Of a stretch of 64,000 bases of DNA, positions 10,738 to 20,474 are shown one piece after another; the stretch's first letter is position 1; every line of letters starts with the position of its first letter. Both the position numbers and the translations under genes were made by a program. Below the pieces are notes generated by a model. The model made no database searches. It was not told the origin of the DNA and saw only the letters and a list, made by a program, of their open reading frames with translations. The stretch is from Agrypnia vestita. Lineage: Eukaryota > Arthropoda > Insecta > Trichoptera > Phryganeidae. Location of the stretch: the NCBI GenBank assembly GCA_016648135.1, contig JADDOH010010250.1, forward strand, positions 86,866 through 150,865. Reading direction: 5' to 3'.

Positions 10738-10945
10738 ACATTGAGTAAAAAATATAAATTTTGTTACCTCTACGTGAGTTTAATTATGATTTTATATTTT
10801 ATATGCACTTAACTTTCAAGTGTAACAGAATCTCTCGGCGATAGGTGAAAAAATATTATGTTTAAATTTCACCTTTCGATGAGATATTCTGTTGAAACCT
10901 TACATATAAAATTATACTCACGAAGAGGTAACAAAGTTTATGTTT
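10738..10945. mobile_element. Inverted pair of PLE-terminus relics (family C)
   Basis: The left arm (10738-10857) read on the minus strand and the right arm (10858-10945) read on the plus strand carry the same blocks: tttcacctatcgccgagaga / tttcacctttcgatgagata, attctgtt, ataaaattata, actcacg.agaggtaacaaa, tttatgttttt. The CGATGAG ... GAAAC spacing resembles a worn hammerhead motif. Related pieces are near 14060, 14280, 25730 and 59080. Confidence 0.5.
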
Positions 10946-10948
10946 TTT

Positions 10949-11042
10949 CAGAATATTTTGAGTTTGTTCAAATCTTTCAGAACAGTGCTGGATATAAATC
11001 CAGCACTGTTCTGAAAGATTTGAACAAACTCAAAATATTCTG
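10949..11042. repeat. Perfect palindrome, 45-bp arms
   Basis: The arms 10949-10993 and 10998-11042 are exact reverse complements separated by the 4-base spacer ataa. The arm begins cagaatattttgagtttgtt. It abuts the family C inverted pair. Perfect pairing suggests recent origin or gene-conversion upkeep. Confidence 0.95.
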
Positions 11043-11339
11043 AATTGTAAATACTGGTAAAAAAGGAATTTAACAAAAATTGGAAATAATATTTCCTGGC
11101 GTATCCTAGTGTAATGCAAGTATTCGGATGAATTTCATTACACATTAATAAAGTATATTGCTTCAAAATTCCGTAAATCAATTGTAGATTTTCTCATTAG
11201 CGACATCTGTGGGGATTTAGGGGAATGAAAATGGCTTTGTACAGGCCGCATGGAAAAGGCGCTTACAACTCATATATGAAAGCTTCACGCAATTTGAACA
11301 TATATACAACTTCCAAAAAAAAAAAAAAAAAAAAAATGA

Positions 11340-11525
11340 ATAAGCATGGTATATTCTATCATGGGTGGAAATGGCGAATGTTACAATTGTGTAAAGTGAT
11401 CACTTAAGCCAACCATAAAAAGACAGGTCATTAGTCCTGTTACACCCAAATGACTTCTATACCTACTTTCCCATAATTAATACAGTTTCGTCTCTGTGAG
11501 ATATCTATAATATACATTAATTGAT
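11340..11525 (+). repeat. Dispersed repeat, copy 2 (gtgatcacttaag family)
   Basis: Contains ttgtgtaaagtgatcactta, aggtcattagtcctgtt and cagtttcgtctctgtgaga in the same order as the copy at 4120. It follows an A22 homopolymer (about 11315-11335). Confidence 0.6.
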
Positions 11526-11818
11526 TTATGTTTTTTACTCAACTTCACGATCATCATGAATAATCTCCACAATGTTAACTCCGAATCTATCAATAATACA
11601 ATAAATTACTGTATGAGCTTATAGAAAGTAAAATAACTAAACTACTTAAAATAATACAAATGTACGTTATTATTCGTGTTTTGATAGCACCTAATCAGTG
11701 TAAGAATCACAATTTTATAGCAGTAAAAAGGATGGATGTACAATTTTGCGCTAGATAAATAAGACATTAAAGAATGCGGCACGTTGAGCAGAGGCATTTA
11801 TTTAGTTTTACGACATAC

Positions 11819-11922
11819 CTGGAGGAATCTAATGATCTTGCAGGCGAAGTTTCCAGCTACCCAAGCGATAGTTATCTTCTGTACGATGTCCGTCAGCACG
11901 CTGATCAATCCGACGCATAAAT
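11819..11922 (-). CDS. CCAPR: CCAP receptor exon: TM2, extracellular loop 1, start of TM3
   Basis: 104 bases. The acceptor is GGTGTTACAG at 11923 onwards, preceded by a TC-rich tract; the donor is CAG|GTATGT. The first two bases (AT) finish the Asp codon started by the TM1 exon; this is the conserved TM2 aspartate (position 2.50 in GPCR numbering), so the intron cuts a key residue codon. The 34 further codons read LCVGLISVLTDIVQ, then KITIAWVAGN with the loop-1 tryptophan, then FACKIIRFLQ with the TM3 cysteine that normally forms the disulfide to loop 2. It ends in phase 0. An open frame continues into the flanking introns on both sides, but those extensions look nothing like the family and the splice sites delimit the exon well. 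Confidence 0.92.
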
Positions 11923-12847
11923 CTGTAACACCAGAGACACACAACTGAGAATAGGAGAAACGTATAAACGGCATTTGTGAAACAGACAAGACATAAATAA
12001 ATCTGCATGGCGGGGCTATACAGAAGACATCTCGACACTGCATAAACACACAAACAGATTTAACTATACCTTAATGTGATTTGTTGCTTTAAGTGTTGCT
12101 AGATGGGAGTCTAGAGGAAAAAGGACGCTGACAATTTTTTAAATCAATTTGTCAAAACTATTTACATATTACCAATATTATTTTTTAAGTTTTTATTTGC
12201 TAGAAGGCCCACTTTAAGTTGATATAACTTTGTTTTTGTTCGCCTATTTGTTCAATTAATTATTTCTGTTTTTTGATTTGCTTCACAGTTGTAGCCAATT
12301 CCTTTAAAATATATTTTTTTTAACTATTTTAATTATAATTTATTCATTTAATTTAATTAATTTAATTTCTCATTAGTTTCTGTATATATGATATCATGTT
12401 GAACTTAAATACCTTGATATAAAGTAATAAAAAATCGATAGTACTGATGGTCAAACCGTTATTTTAACAGATTATTTTCGGTACAGTTATTTGGGATTTG
12501 TATCTGATTGTATCGATGGTTGGTAACTAAGATTTAAGTGTTGTCTAGGACTGACGGTTATCCGTCGATTTAGAAACAAATCAGTTGCCAAGCAAACATA
12601 CAAACAGACACAAATCTCAAATAACGGTTAGTGTCACAGGTTAAAATATAATTCCTAATCGATTGCTCAAATCAAATGTTTATTTGTGAAGTTCTTCAGA
12701 ACAGGATTACTTGATAATTTTAGAAATTTGATTTCTCGCTGTGTAGATTGGATATACTTTTATCATTACGATGCTAGATTTATTAATTTAGATAATGTGT
12801 TGGACAAGTTGAGTAATACATAAGTGGTATTTAATTAAATAAATAAT

Positions 12848-13189
12848 TTATTTTGAAATCGCACGAAGCCGTTTAATAATTAATACGGTAAGACGCCGTT
12901 CACGCATGTTTGGTTGAAAATGTAGGATTTTGCTGTTAAAATGTCGAACACGTATTACATTTTGCTCTCCGATATAAGACTGTAAATATCTTCGATTTAC
13001 ATTGTTTTCTCGGGGAATATTTGAGTGATGACGGGTCAGCCGGGGTCGCTTTTTATCAAATTGCAAGAAATATCCGGAGCTGCTGCCGCCGGGCAATAAC
13101 TTTCCTATGACATCGTTTGATAGGCGACGGAAATGATTTATTGTTTGTGATTTTCTGGAACCGAGAACTTGAAGAAAGAAAACGAACAA
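12848..13189 (-). other. Unidentified 113-codon open frame, minus strand
   Basis: An open frame without a convincing ATG start. It reads through RRLSNDVIGKLLPGGSSSGY, FLQFDKKRPRLTRHHSNIP and RERRLTVLIIKRLRAISK to a TAA. Just upstream is a pyrimidine tract ending TTTCTTTCTTCAAG, which could serve as a splice acceptor near 13170. GC content is higher than its surroundings. I recognise no family. It could be an exon of a nested or alternative transcript, a transposon fragment or chance. A chance frame this long in AT-rich DNA is uncommon but not rare over 64 kb. Confidence 0.2.
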
Positions 13190-13682
13190 CGCGATGCAGA
13201 AAATTTAGCTGACGTAAAGCCTTGACAGCTCCACTCCGACTTGTAATTTGTTTTCAGAAGGAAGTCTGACCGAAATACGAGAAAACTAACAGGATTCACT
13301 TTGGTCAAAGAAAATAATAAGAGCGCGAATAGAAACCGCGCAACTCTTTCTCATTAAAATGGATATCGGTGCCCCCGATCTCTGGCCAGTAATTTACATT
13401 TTTACTGTAGTAAGTACCTACATAGTACTGTAGGGTCTAATTAACCACGTAGAATAGCTGTATTTCTCTTTAAAATATTTATTTGGTTGTTATTGAGTTA
13501 GAGCAGAGCGCATCGATCGCAGTTTATTACCGCACAGATTACATACTGTAAAACCAAACATATTTGTTTGTACTTTTATTAGTTAACTAGTTGCAGCCCG
13601 TCAACCATAACAGAATATTGGTTCGCGTCTTTGCTGAGCCCTAAGTTAAGTATCTTTTTGGCGCTCCACGGAGAGGCAGCCA

Positions 13683-13865
13683 TAGCAACATGCGTGAAGT
13701 GGTCGGTTCGGGCTTGGTGGCCCGGCGTTCAAGCCCCATTTCTGGCCGTTCAATTTGTTTTTTTTTCAGCCGTGAATTCGAACGAAACTACGGATGTTAC
13801 AAGTTACGGGGACAGATAGATAAATGGATGGACGGACGGACAGACGGACAGATAACGAAATTATT
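13683..13865 (+). repeat. Possible SINE fragment plus (GGAC)n microsatellite
   Basis: B-box-like ggcgttcaagcccc at 13724 lies within a GC-richer head, followed by ggatggacggacggacagac microsatellite near 13825-13850. No complete tRNA fold. Confidence 0.4.
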
Positions 13866-13926
13866 ATGTTTGATTATGGCATTTGGCATAAACTTATCGA
13901 CTATATTTTGGTAAACTGAAAAATCA

Positions 13927-14023
13927 AATCAGATTATAATTATTTTTGATATTATTGATGGACTTCGCGTTAATTGCAGAAATTATTTATGATGATAATA
14001 TCAAATACAATTATAATCTGATT
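13927..14023. repeat. Inverted repeat, ~29-bp arms
   Basis: aatcagattataattatttt (13927 onwards) pairs with the reverse complement at 13995-14023 with one or two mismatches, around a spacer of about 39 bases. MITE-like; no TSD identified. Confidence 0.7.
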
Positions 14024-14054
14024 AAATAATGTTTTTAAACTACTTTAATTATAA

Positions 14055-14400
14055 TTAAAGTAGGTAAAAAACATTAAATTTGTAACCTCTATGTGAGTTC
14101 AATAATATTTTTATATTTTATATACTACTTAAGTTTCAAGAGAAATATAATCTTTCCTCAACAAGTGAAGTATTAAACTGACCACTTTCGTTTTTTTAAG
14201 AATTTTTAAATTCGGAAGGTTCAAATACAAATAATTAATTAGTTAAGGACTAACAAAATTAGCTGCAGTTACTGATGTAAGGTTGTTGGATAGATTCTGT
14301 TTCTGTCGAAACGTAAGTAGTAAAGTATAAAAATATTTTTAAAATCACGTCTAGGTGTAATGTTTTTCACCTAATTTAATAATCATCATTTTGTTATATT
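14055..14400. mobile_element. PLE-terminus relics, family C (two opposed copies)
   Basis: 14055-14180 on the minus strand and 14275-14400 on the plus strand share blocks with 10738-10945: gtcgaaacgtaagtagtaaa / ttgaaacttaagtagtatat, then AT-rich sequence, then ggtgtaatgtttttcaccta-like ends. Worn non-coding ends of Penelope-like elements is the best reading, from the GAAAC context and linkage to the better preserved piece at 14395. Confidence 0.45.
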
Positions 14401-14540
14401 TATAGAGTTGACTTTGAGGTTGGATAAAATTAATAATTTGAGAAAACTAACAAACTGTACATGAAAAACGCTGATTGTTTTTAAACGTCTACCGGTTTCG
14501 ATACCATTCTGTATCTTCATCAAGACGGACGCACAATAAC
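14395..14540 (-). mobile_element. PLE terminus with hammerhead-like motif (family B)
   Basis: The segment tagagttgactttgaggttg ... acgtctaccggtttcgatac ... tcttcatcaagacg recurs at 20480-20610. On the minus strand 14486-14527 reads CGTC, TTGATGA, helix II gatac/gtatc, GAAAC, CGGTA, GACG. This is a hammerhead-like order with a CGTC/GACG helix I and one departure from CTGATGA. Confidence 0.55.
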
Positions 14541-15589
14541 TTCAGTGACTGTCAGTGTGGTTTCAACAAATGTGTTAATTTTCTCAAACTAACAAATTAT
14601 AATTATTCAAATATATCCACTTTTGTACTGCCCTTAAATAACTGAACTATAATAATACTAGCAGATACTTTCTTTCAGAAATAATTATCTAAATTTGGTA
14701 TTTAAATTAAACAAAATATCAATTCATTACACTTTTTGTGTCTTAAGTCTCTAACCACGATAAATGTTAGACTGAGTTTTTGCCCAGACACATGGGTACG
14801 AACAGTTTTTGAGATTCAAACAGAATTGTAAATAAAATATTGTATGATTTCACTCGTGTTCAAATATAACAAAAGTTTTGACGTGTTTATCAAATGTATT
14901 ATCAACAGCCAGATAATTTTGTATTAAAATGTTGTATAAGAATATCAAATATCTAGATTCTCCTCATCTTGTTTATGATAAAATCCGTCTGTTGACAAGC
15001 CCGCCCCGGGATGTAACTGATAAGCCTTGCGTACCTAAAACTGGAAATAACATGAAAGACAATTATTTAACGTTAATCAATTCTGTATAAACATCTAATA
15101 GTCAGAAAACTACAAAAGTAACGCAGGTTGTTTACGGAGGAATAATAATCTTCTTTTAAGTTCGTTATTTTTTTTTTAAATATAAAAATAATGCAACATT
15201 ATCAGATATATACCCTATAACTATTTATTATATATATATATATATACCTTATACGGACTACCGTTTACCGTGACGCCAGGATTACCTCAATTCCCTTGGA
15301 CCTCTTTAATTCATAATATTTATAAATTAATTTAAAAATAAATGCTCTAGATACACACTTTTTGCAGATGATTTAAAATTATTGAACAGTTTCGAATCAC
15401 CGCACGTTTGTTTACTTTTATAAAAAGATATGTTCTCTTTGCAAAATTGATGTATATATCATGATCTATGTTTTAATGAAAAAACATGCTTGGTTATTTC
15501 ATTTACAAATAATAGAATTAAAATTCATCAAAATTATTACATATTTAATGTATACTTACCTGCCTGGATTCCTGTCTTGATAATCAGTT

Positions 15590-16180
15590 TAAAATATTCA
15601 AGCCATCTTATATGCAATGAACAGCTCTCAACCGGCCCCTAACGGACTTGGGATATCCGAATATTTCTACTGATCTCCATATCAGTCTTTCGTACGGGCT
15701 TCGCAAAGGCGATTCAGTTATATACTGACCTCCTTACGAGCATCGTATCTATAAGCGATTCAACAATTCCTCCATGAGTTCTTCGGGGTCCCTTCGGGGT
15801 CATGCCGGCTTGACATTCAGTGGCCCCTTCGGCCGCCATGCCGGCTACCCGACGAACGTGTCCGTGGCTTGCGCAGTGGCTTTTCAGAGTCATAACACTG
15901 AGATGTGATTGTTTCCATTCTAGTCGTTTGTGATGTCATTATTACCATCGCCGCTATTTGTGATGCCATTGTAACATCACCGCTGTTTGTGATGCCATTG
16001 TTACCATCACCGCTGTCATCATCGCCATCATCTATAATACAAGTACTAAAGCTAACTCCACGTTAGCACCCGGGGTAGGCGTACTCAACCTCATCACCAT
16101 CGTCATCATCGCGGACCTGGTCCGTCTCATAACCGGACCTAATCCGTTCCCGACCACCATTTTCGTAAAAGCATTTTATC
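15590..16180. repeat. GC-richer repeat-like block with ~30-bp tandem repeat
   Basis: Three units beginning tttgtgatgycatt and ending catcrccgct lie at 15927-16015, then a (atc)-rich tract to about 16035. The neighbouring sequence has paired motifs such as cggggtcccttcggggtcatgcc-like duplications (kept apart: cttcggggtc occurs twice, 15780-15800). No open frame. It may be part of a degenerate LTR element; the class is unresolved. Confidence 0.45.
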
Positions 16181-16389
16181 CTCTTTATTTCATCAAAAAA
16201 TGTGGCAATAATCTATAGAAATATAAGTATTACATAATAACACATGTGCATATTACAATATTTCCTAGCAGTAATAACAATATTATAACAATAATATTTC
16301 AACATATCGATATTCCATAATATCACATAATAATATTACAATACTATTAAGTCCAACATGTCACATTAATTTCAATTTTATTGATTCTA

Positions 16390-16610
16390 ATAAAGCTTCA
16401 ACAGAATTATCGCGCCGCTTCACGACCCCTAGGGGAGATGCTGACGTCATTGCTCATGCGGGCCGGTCGCCAGCCTTCAAAGATAACATCACCGGTCCCA
16501 CCCACTCGTGGCGACCGCGTCGAGCTATGAAGATCGCCTTCGTTATCTTCTGAAAAGGCCCTTGTCAGGGCCGTATCTAATCCAGTTCGTAACATAACCT
16601 TGTAAAAATT
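16390..16610. other. GC-rich block of unknown nature
   Basis: Markedly GC-richer than its flanks (cgacccctaggggagatgct, ggtcccacccactcgtggcg). A 62-codon minus-strand frame exists but has no family resemblance or splice context I trust. It may belong to the same degraded element as 15590-16180. Confidence 0.35.
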
Positions 16611-17369
16611 TAAAATACTTTTTTAATAAGATTAAATAATTAAGACTACTATTATTATATATTGTATCAACGAAAACTGATTATGAGAGTAAGGATTGAA
16701 TAAACCAAGAATATTCGTAAAAACTATTCAAGCAAGTTTATATTCGTAGTGTAGAGAAATACACAAGCAAGTTAGCTTAACCTAGACAACCAGGGGTTAC
16801 TTGGCTTACATGAGGGAGGAAAGGTTTCAGCTTAACTAACCATCACAATTGCAAGACAAATAACACAATAACAATTACAAGACATTTCGCTCTCACGTTT
16901 TTAAATTGGTTTGCACAAATTGGATGATCATGGTTCGCTCAGGACTGTATTTTAAAATGGCCGTTGTTTTAATTATTCAAATTCAAATATTCTATATCAT
17001 AATTTAGGTGTACTTATATACACATAATACATATTTGTTTTGAAAATAATCGTTTGGAAATAAAAAATATACAATAGAATTAACTGAAAATTAATAAATT
17101 ATCCTTAAATTTTCTGTATAAAGCTAATTATGTATAGTTAAATAATTAAATAAGCATTGAGATTAGTTTTCGTTGCTTAATTTCGCAATCTGAACCCAAA
17201 TCTACATGTTCATTAATTTATCAAATTAATATGGGTTACCTGATAAGCTAAGAGATTATATACATTTACTTAACGTAACTTAACGACATCCAACTTAACG
17301 ACAGAATGTGAACCTCAAGCGAGACTTACTTGTTACGTTGTGTTTGCTTAGTATACTATTGTGTTGAAT

Positions 17370-17800
17370 TAATGACTTCGTTTGGTCTAGGACTAAAGCG
17401 TTCGCCTAGTAGCCACGTAGCTGGTTTTTCTTGCTTATAAAAACATACTTCTTAGCCTGTTTGTTATATCATTTCTGTAAAATCTTAAGGTATATCTGCT
17501 ATTACCATGAAGGTATGACGCCGTAGATACATATAACATTTTTTTACTCTCGATCTGAATAGCTACAACGATTTCTATCGCGCTCACACCATCCCTAAGA
17601 AGTCGGACAAAATAACGTACTTCTAAGTCTAGCGGAAAAGACACTTCCCTAGTTATCCGGTGGTCGCGGGATCGGGCCATGTTCCGGACCATCAAGTTAG
17701 TACTTTTTTTCATAGCACAGGCGTTTTCGGTAGCTTAGTTTGAGAATAGTAAGAATATTGATGTGATATTTGTTCTGTGTACGCATATCTATCATTATTT
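17370..17800 (+). mobile_element. tRNA-derived SINE, disrupted copy
   Basis: The head (ggtctaggactaaagcgttc, cgcctagtagcc) and the tail (catagcacaggcgttttcgg, tgagaatagtaagaatattg, gtgtacgcatatctat) match the copies at 7551 and 31856. About 200 bases between 17430 and 17640 have no counterpart there, implying an internal insertion or a different body. Confidence 0.6.
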
Positions 17801-17951
17801 TTAATTGAAAAAAAATATTTTTTAAATAAAGTTTATTAACTGTTCGAAGAATATTTTTTCTTCTTCTGTATGAAGGCTTGAACTTTGTGGTGACATTATT
17901 ATTGAAATAAAACACAAATTACTTTGTTTTCACCACTATATTAGATTAAAA

Positions 17952-17992
17952 AATCTACATGTTTCGAGAACAATGTTCTCTTCATCAGGATT
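17952..17992 (-). ncRNA. Hammerhead-ribozyme-like motif (PLE copy a)
   Basis: On the minus strand: AATC, CTGATGA, A, helix II gagaac-att-gttctc, GAAAC, AT, GTA, GATT. AATC/GATT form helix I; ACATGT is a palindromic minimal helix III; cleavage would follow GTA. One extra A precedes the helix II G-C pair relative to the standard core. Confidence 0.6.
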
Positions 17993-18291
17993 ATTGTGTA
18001 CTAATCTTAAAAGTTGAAACAAGCAAATATGTTACGGTGAAGGAGCGGTTGAGGGGGTTGGTGAGGGGAGGGGGGGGTTCGAGGTGTTGATTATTATGGG
18101 TCATTTGGAATGTTAAGTGGAAAAATATTCAAAATAGGATTATGCAAAAATTTCGTCTGTGTATTTATTATATTAGACTTAATATTAACATTTTTCCTAA
18201 TTTCGAGTATTTCTAAATTATTTATTTGAGGTATCTTATAGTTGAAATGTAAAAATTTTAAGCCTGTGTTAATATCAAATGTATGGTCAAA

Positions 18292-19443
18292 TTACGTCAT
18301 AATTACTTTATTAATTGCTGATGCCAATTTATAAGTTGGCGCATTACAATTAGACACTACCGGCCTAATAGGCTTGTTTAATTTATGTATTTTTAAAAGG
18401 CTATATAGTTTTGGTATTTGTGGGTTACTTAAAATAAAATTATTGTTGTTTTTCAAATTCACAAAAATGTCACTCTTACAACGTTTCACAGCTTCTTTAA
18501 CAAATTCTTGGCACTTATTAATGGGGTTCTTCTTAATTACTTCAAAATTGGCTCCTTGTAAAAAATCCATAGTTTTTGTTATATAGTCCGCTTTGTTCAT
18601 AATGATCACACTGTTTCCTTTATCTGCTTTTGTAACAATAAGGTCTTTTTCTTTCACTGTTTTCTTAATGTTCTTCACTAGTTTCAAGTTAGAATTAAAT
18701 ATTTGATGTTTATTGTTATTTGGTACTGTATTGTTTATATTTATTATGACTTCTGCACATCTATAATGGTACAATTTAGGTTGTTTACTTAATGCATTAT
18801 CCAAATCCACTGTTAGCATCTCTAGTTCTTTTTTATTGTTATTATTATTAGTGTTGTAATGTAAATTGTGATTAAGTCCTTTATTTAATAATTTTAACTC
18901 TTCCTCCGCAAACTCATGATTAGATAAGTTTATCACTCGATTATGAAATTTATTCTGATTATTTTCACATTTTGGCACTTCTACAATTTCTTTTGATTTA
19001 TAATTATGGCACAAATTTTTAATTTTTTTATCTAAGTCTATTTTCTTTTTGTATGCTTTTATACTTGCAATGAGTCTAACCTGATCATCAAATAAGTCCC
19101 ATTCTATTGGATGTAATGCACTTGCTAATTCCATATGTAGGAATTTGAGTTGAAGTTTAATGACGTTCCGTTTCTTAAAAACATTTTGTAAATCCTCTTT
19201 TAACCAAAACACTTTTGCTTTCTTCGCCGTATATGAAGATGTTTTAAACTTTAAATTAATATAATTAAGTATCACTCGATTTTTTAAGCACATTTGTAAA
19301 AAATATATATTTAAGCATATTAATCGATATTTAATTGTCAACTTTTTGTACACTTTAGCCTTTTTTGCCGAACTCGCACATATTAACTGTTCGAAGAATA
19401 TTTTTTCTTCTTCTGTATGAAGGCTTGAACTTTGTGGTGACAT
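18292..19443 (-). pseudogene. Penelope-like ORF, N-terminal half, truncated in RT
   Basis: 383 codons from the ATG at 19443 (MSPQSSSLHTEEEKIFFEQ) to a TAA at the deletion junction. The N-terminal domain is lysine- and asparagine-rich. The start of the reverse transcriptase is recognisable in EKDLIVTKADKGNSVIIMNK (about residue 280) and IPKLYSLLKIHKLNKPIRPV (about residue 350), followed by VVSNCNAPTYKLA, the PLE version of RT motifs 1-2. The catalytic YxDD region, thumb and GIY-YIG endonuclease are gone. Behind residue 383 the sequence jumps into the element's 3' end (reverse of the HTFDIN coding region), so the stop is a product of the deletion. An otherwise clean 1.15-kb frame argues for recent origin. 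Confidence 0.85.
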
Positions 19444-19498
19444 TATTATTAAAATAAAACACAAATTACTTTGTTTTCACCACTATATTAGATTAAAA

Positions 19499-19539
19499 AA
19501 TCTACATGTTTCGAGAACAATGTTCTCTTCATCAGGATT
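19499..19539 (-). ncRNA. Hammerhead-ribozyme-like motif (PLE copy b)
   Basis: Sequence identical to the motif at 17952-17992, in the same orientation, in the pseudo-LTR upstream of the PLE ORF. Two copies flanking the coding region is the expected PLE arrangement. Confidence 0.6.
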
Positions 19540-19826
19540 ATTGTGTACTAATCTTAAAAGTTGAAACAAGCAAATATGTTACGGTGAAGGAGCGGTTGAG
19601 GGGTTGGTGAGGGGAGGGGGGGGTTCGAGGTGTTGATTATTATGAGTCATTTGGAATGTTAAGTGGAAAAATATTCAAAATAGGATTATGCAAAAATTTC
19701 GTGTGTGTATTTATTATATTAGACTTAATATTAACATTTTTCCTAATTTCGAGTATTTCTAAATTATTTATTTGAGGTATCTTATAGTTGAAATGTAAAA
19801 ATTTTAAGCCTGATTTTAAGCCTGAT

Positions 19827-20106
19827 TGAATTTGAAACTAGGGTTAAAGAACATATGAAAGCATTAACTAGCAATATTGATTCTGATTTCGCAAAACATC
19901 TAATAGAATTTGACCATACATTTGATATTAACACAGGCTTAAAATTTTTACATTTCAACTATAAGATACCTCAAATAAATAATTTAGAAATACTCGAAAT
20001 TAGGAAAAATGTTAATATTAAGTCTAATATAATAAATACACAGACGAAATTTTTGCATAATCCTATTTTGAATATTTTTCCACTTAACATTCCAAATGAC
20101 CCATAA
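19827..20106 (+). pseudogene. GIY-YIG endonuclease C-terminal fragment of the PLE (inverted arm)
   Basis: Plus-strand coding remnant starting FETRVKEHMKALTSNIDSDF and ending FPLNIPNDP then TAA. It is nearly identical to residues 155-245 of the frame at 55365-56102. It lacks the GIY and YIG motifs themselves but keeps the catalytic-Arg helix (RVKEH). It forms one arm of an inverted repeat of about 360 bp with 19444-19811. Confidence 0.8.
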
Positions 20107-20207
20107 TAATCAACATCTCGAACCCCCCCCTCCCCTCACCAACCCCCTCAACCGCTCCTTCACCGTAACATATTTGCTTGTTTCAACTTTTAAGATTAGT
20201 ACACAAT

Positions 20208-20248
20208 AATCCTGATGAAGAGAACATTGTTCTCGAAACATGTAGATT
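20208..20248 (+). ncRNA. Hammerhead-ribozyme-like motif (PLE copy c, inverted arm)
   Basis: Same motif on the plus strand: helix I AATC (20208-20211) with GATT (20245-20248), core CTGATGA at 20212-20218, GAAAC after a 6-bp helix II. Confidence 0.6.
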
Positions 20249-20474
20249 TTTTAATCTAATATAGTGGTGAAAACAAAGTAATTTGTGTTTTATTTTAATA
20301 AAGTTTATTGTTGGTGACCGGTGTAAACAATCATGATATATCTATGCAACAGCTTGAGCAGTTCTATTTGTTTTAATACATTATATGACTTTTTAAAATT
20401 ATCATTTGGTTAGTTTTGATTTAAAGGATGATTGATTTAAAGTTATAAAATCTAAAGGTTTATCAATAAATTTA

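Larger units (their letters stand above)
3789..11818 (-). other. CCAPR: CCAPR intron between TM2 and TM3 exons (8.0 kb)
   Basis: Bounded by CAG|GTATGT and TTTTGCAG|G. It carries a dispersed repeat, a LINE with a nested mariner, a SINE, an L2/CR1-like LINE 3' end, a Helitron copy, PLE-terminus relics and a long palindrome, listed separately. Between 8900 and 9980 I see only a short peptide-like run near 9130-9220 (DLVAFAYFDDEV) that is soon stopped. Confidence 0.8.
17838..20296 (-). mobile_element. Penelope-like element, rearranged, with 13-bp target duplication
   Basis: A 13-bp direct repeat aataaagtttatt flanks the whole unit (17825-17837 and 20297-20309), so it entered as one insertion. 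Reading the minus strand: an inverted (plus-oriented) C-terminal/3' segment (19820-20296), a direct 3' segment acting as pseudo-LTR (19811-19444), the N-terminal ORF (19443-18292), then a second 3' segment (18295-17838) that runs on into a second copy of the first codons (MSPQSSSLHTEEEKIFFEQ). Tandem and inverted partial copies with overlapping ends are a known PLE habit. The middle of the element (RT core and GIY-YIG start) is deleted at the junction near 18290-18295. Confidence 0.85.
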
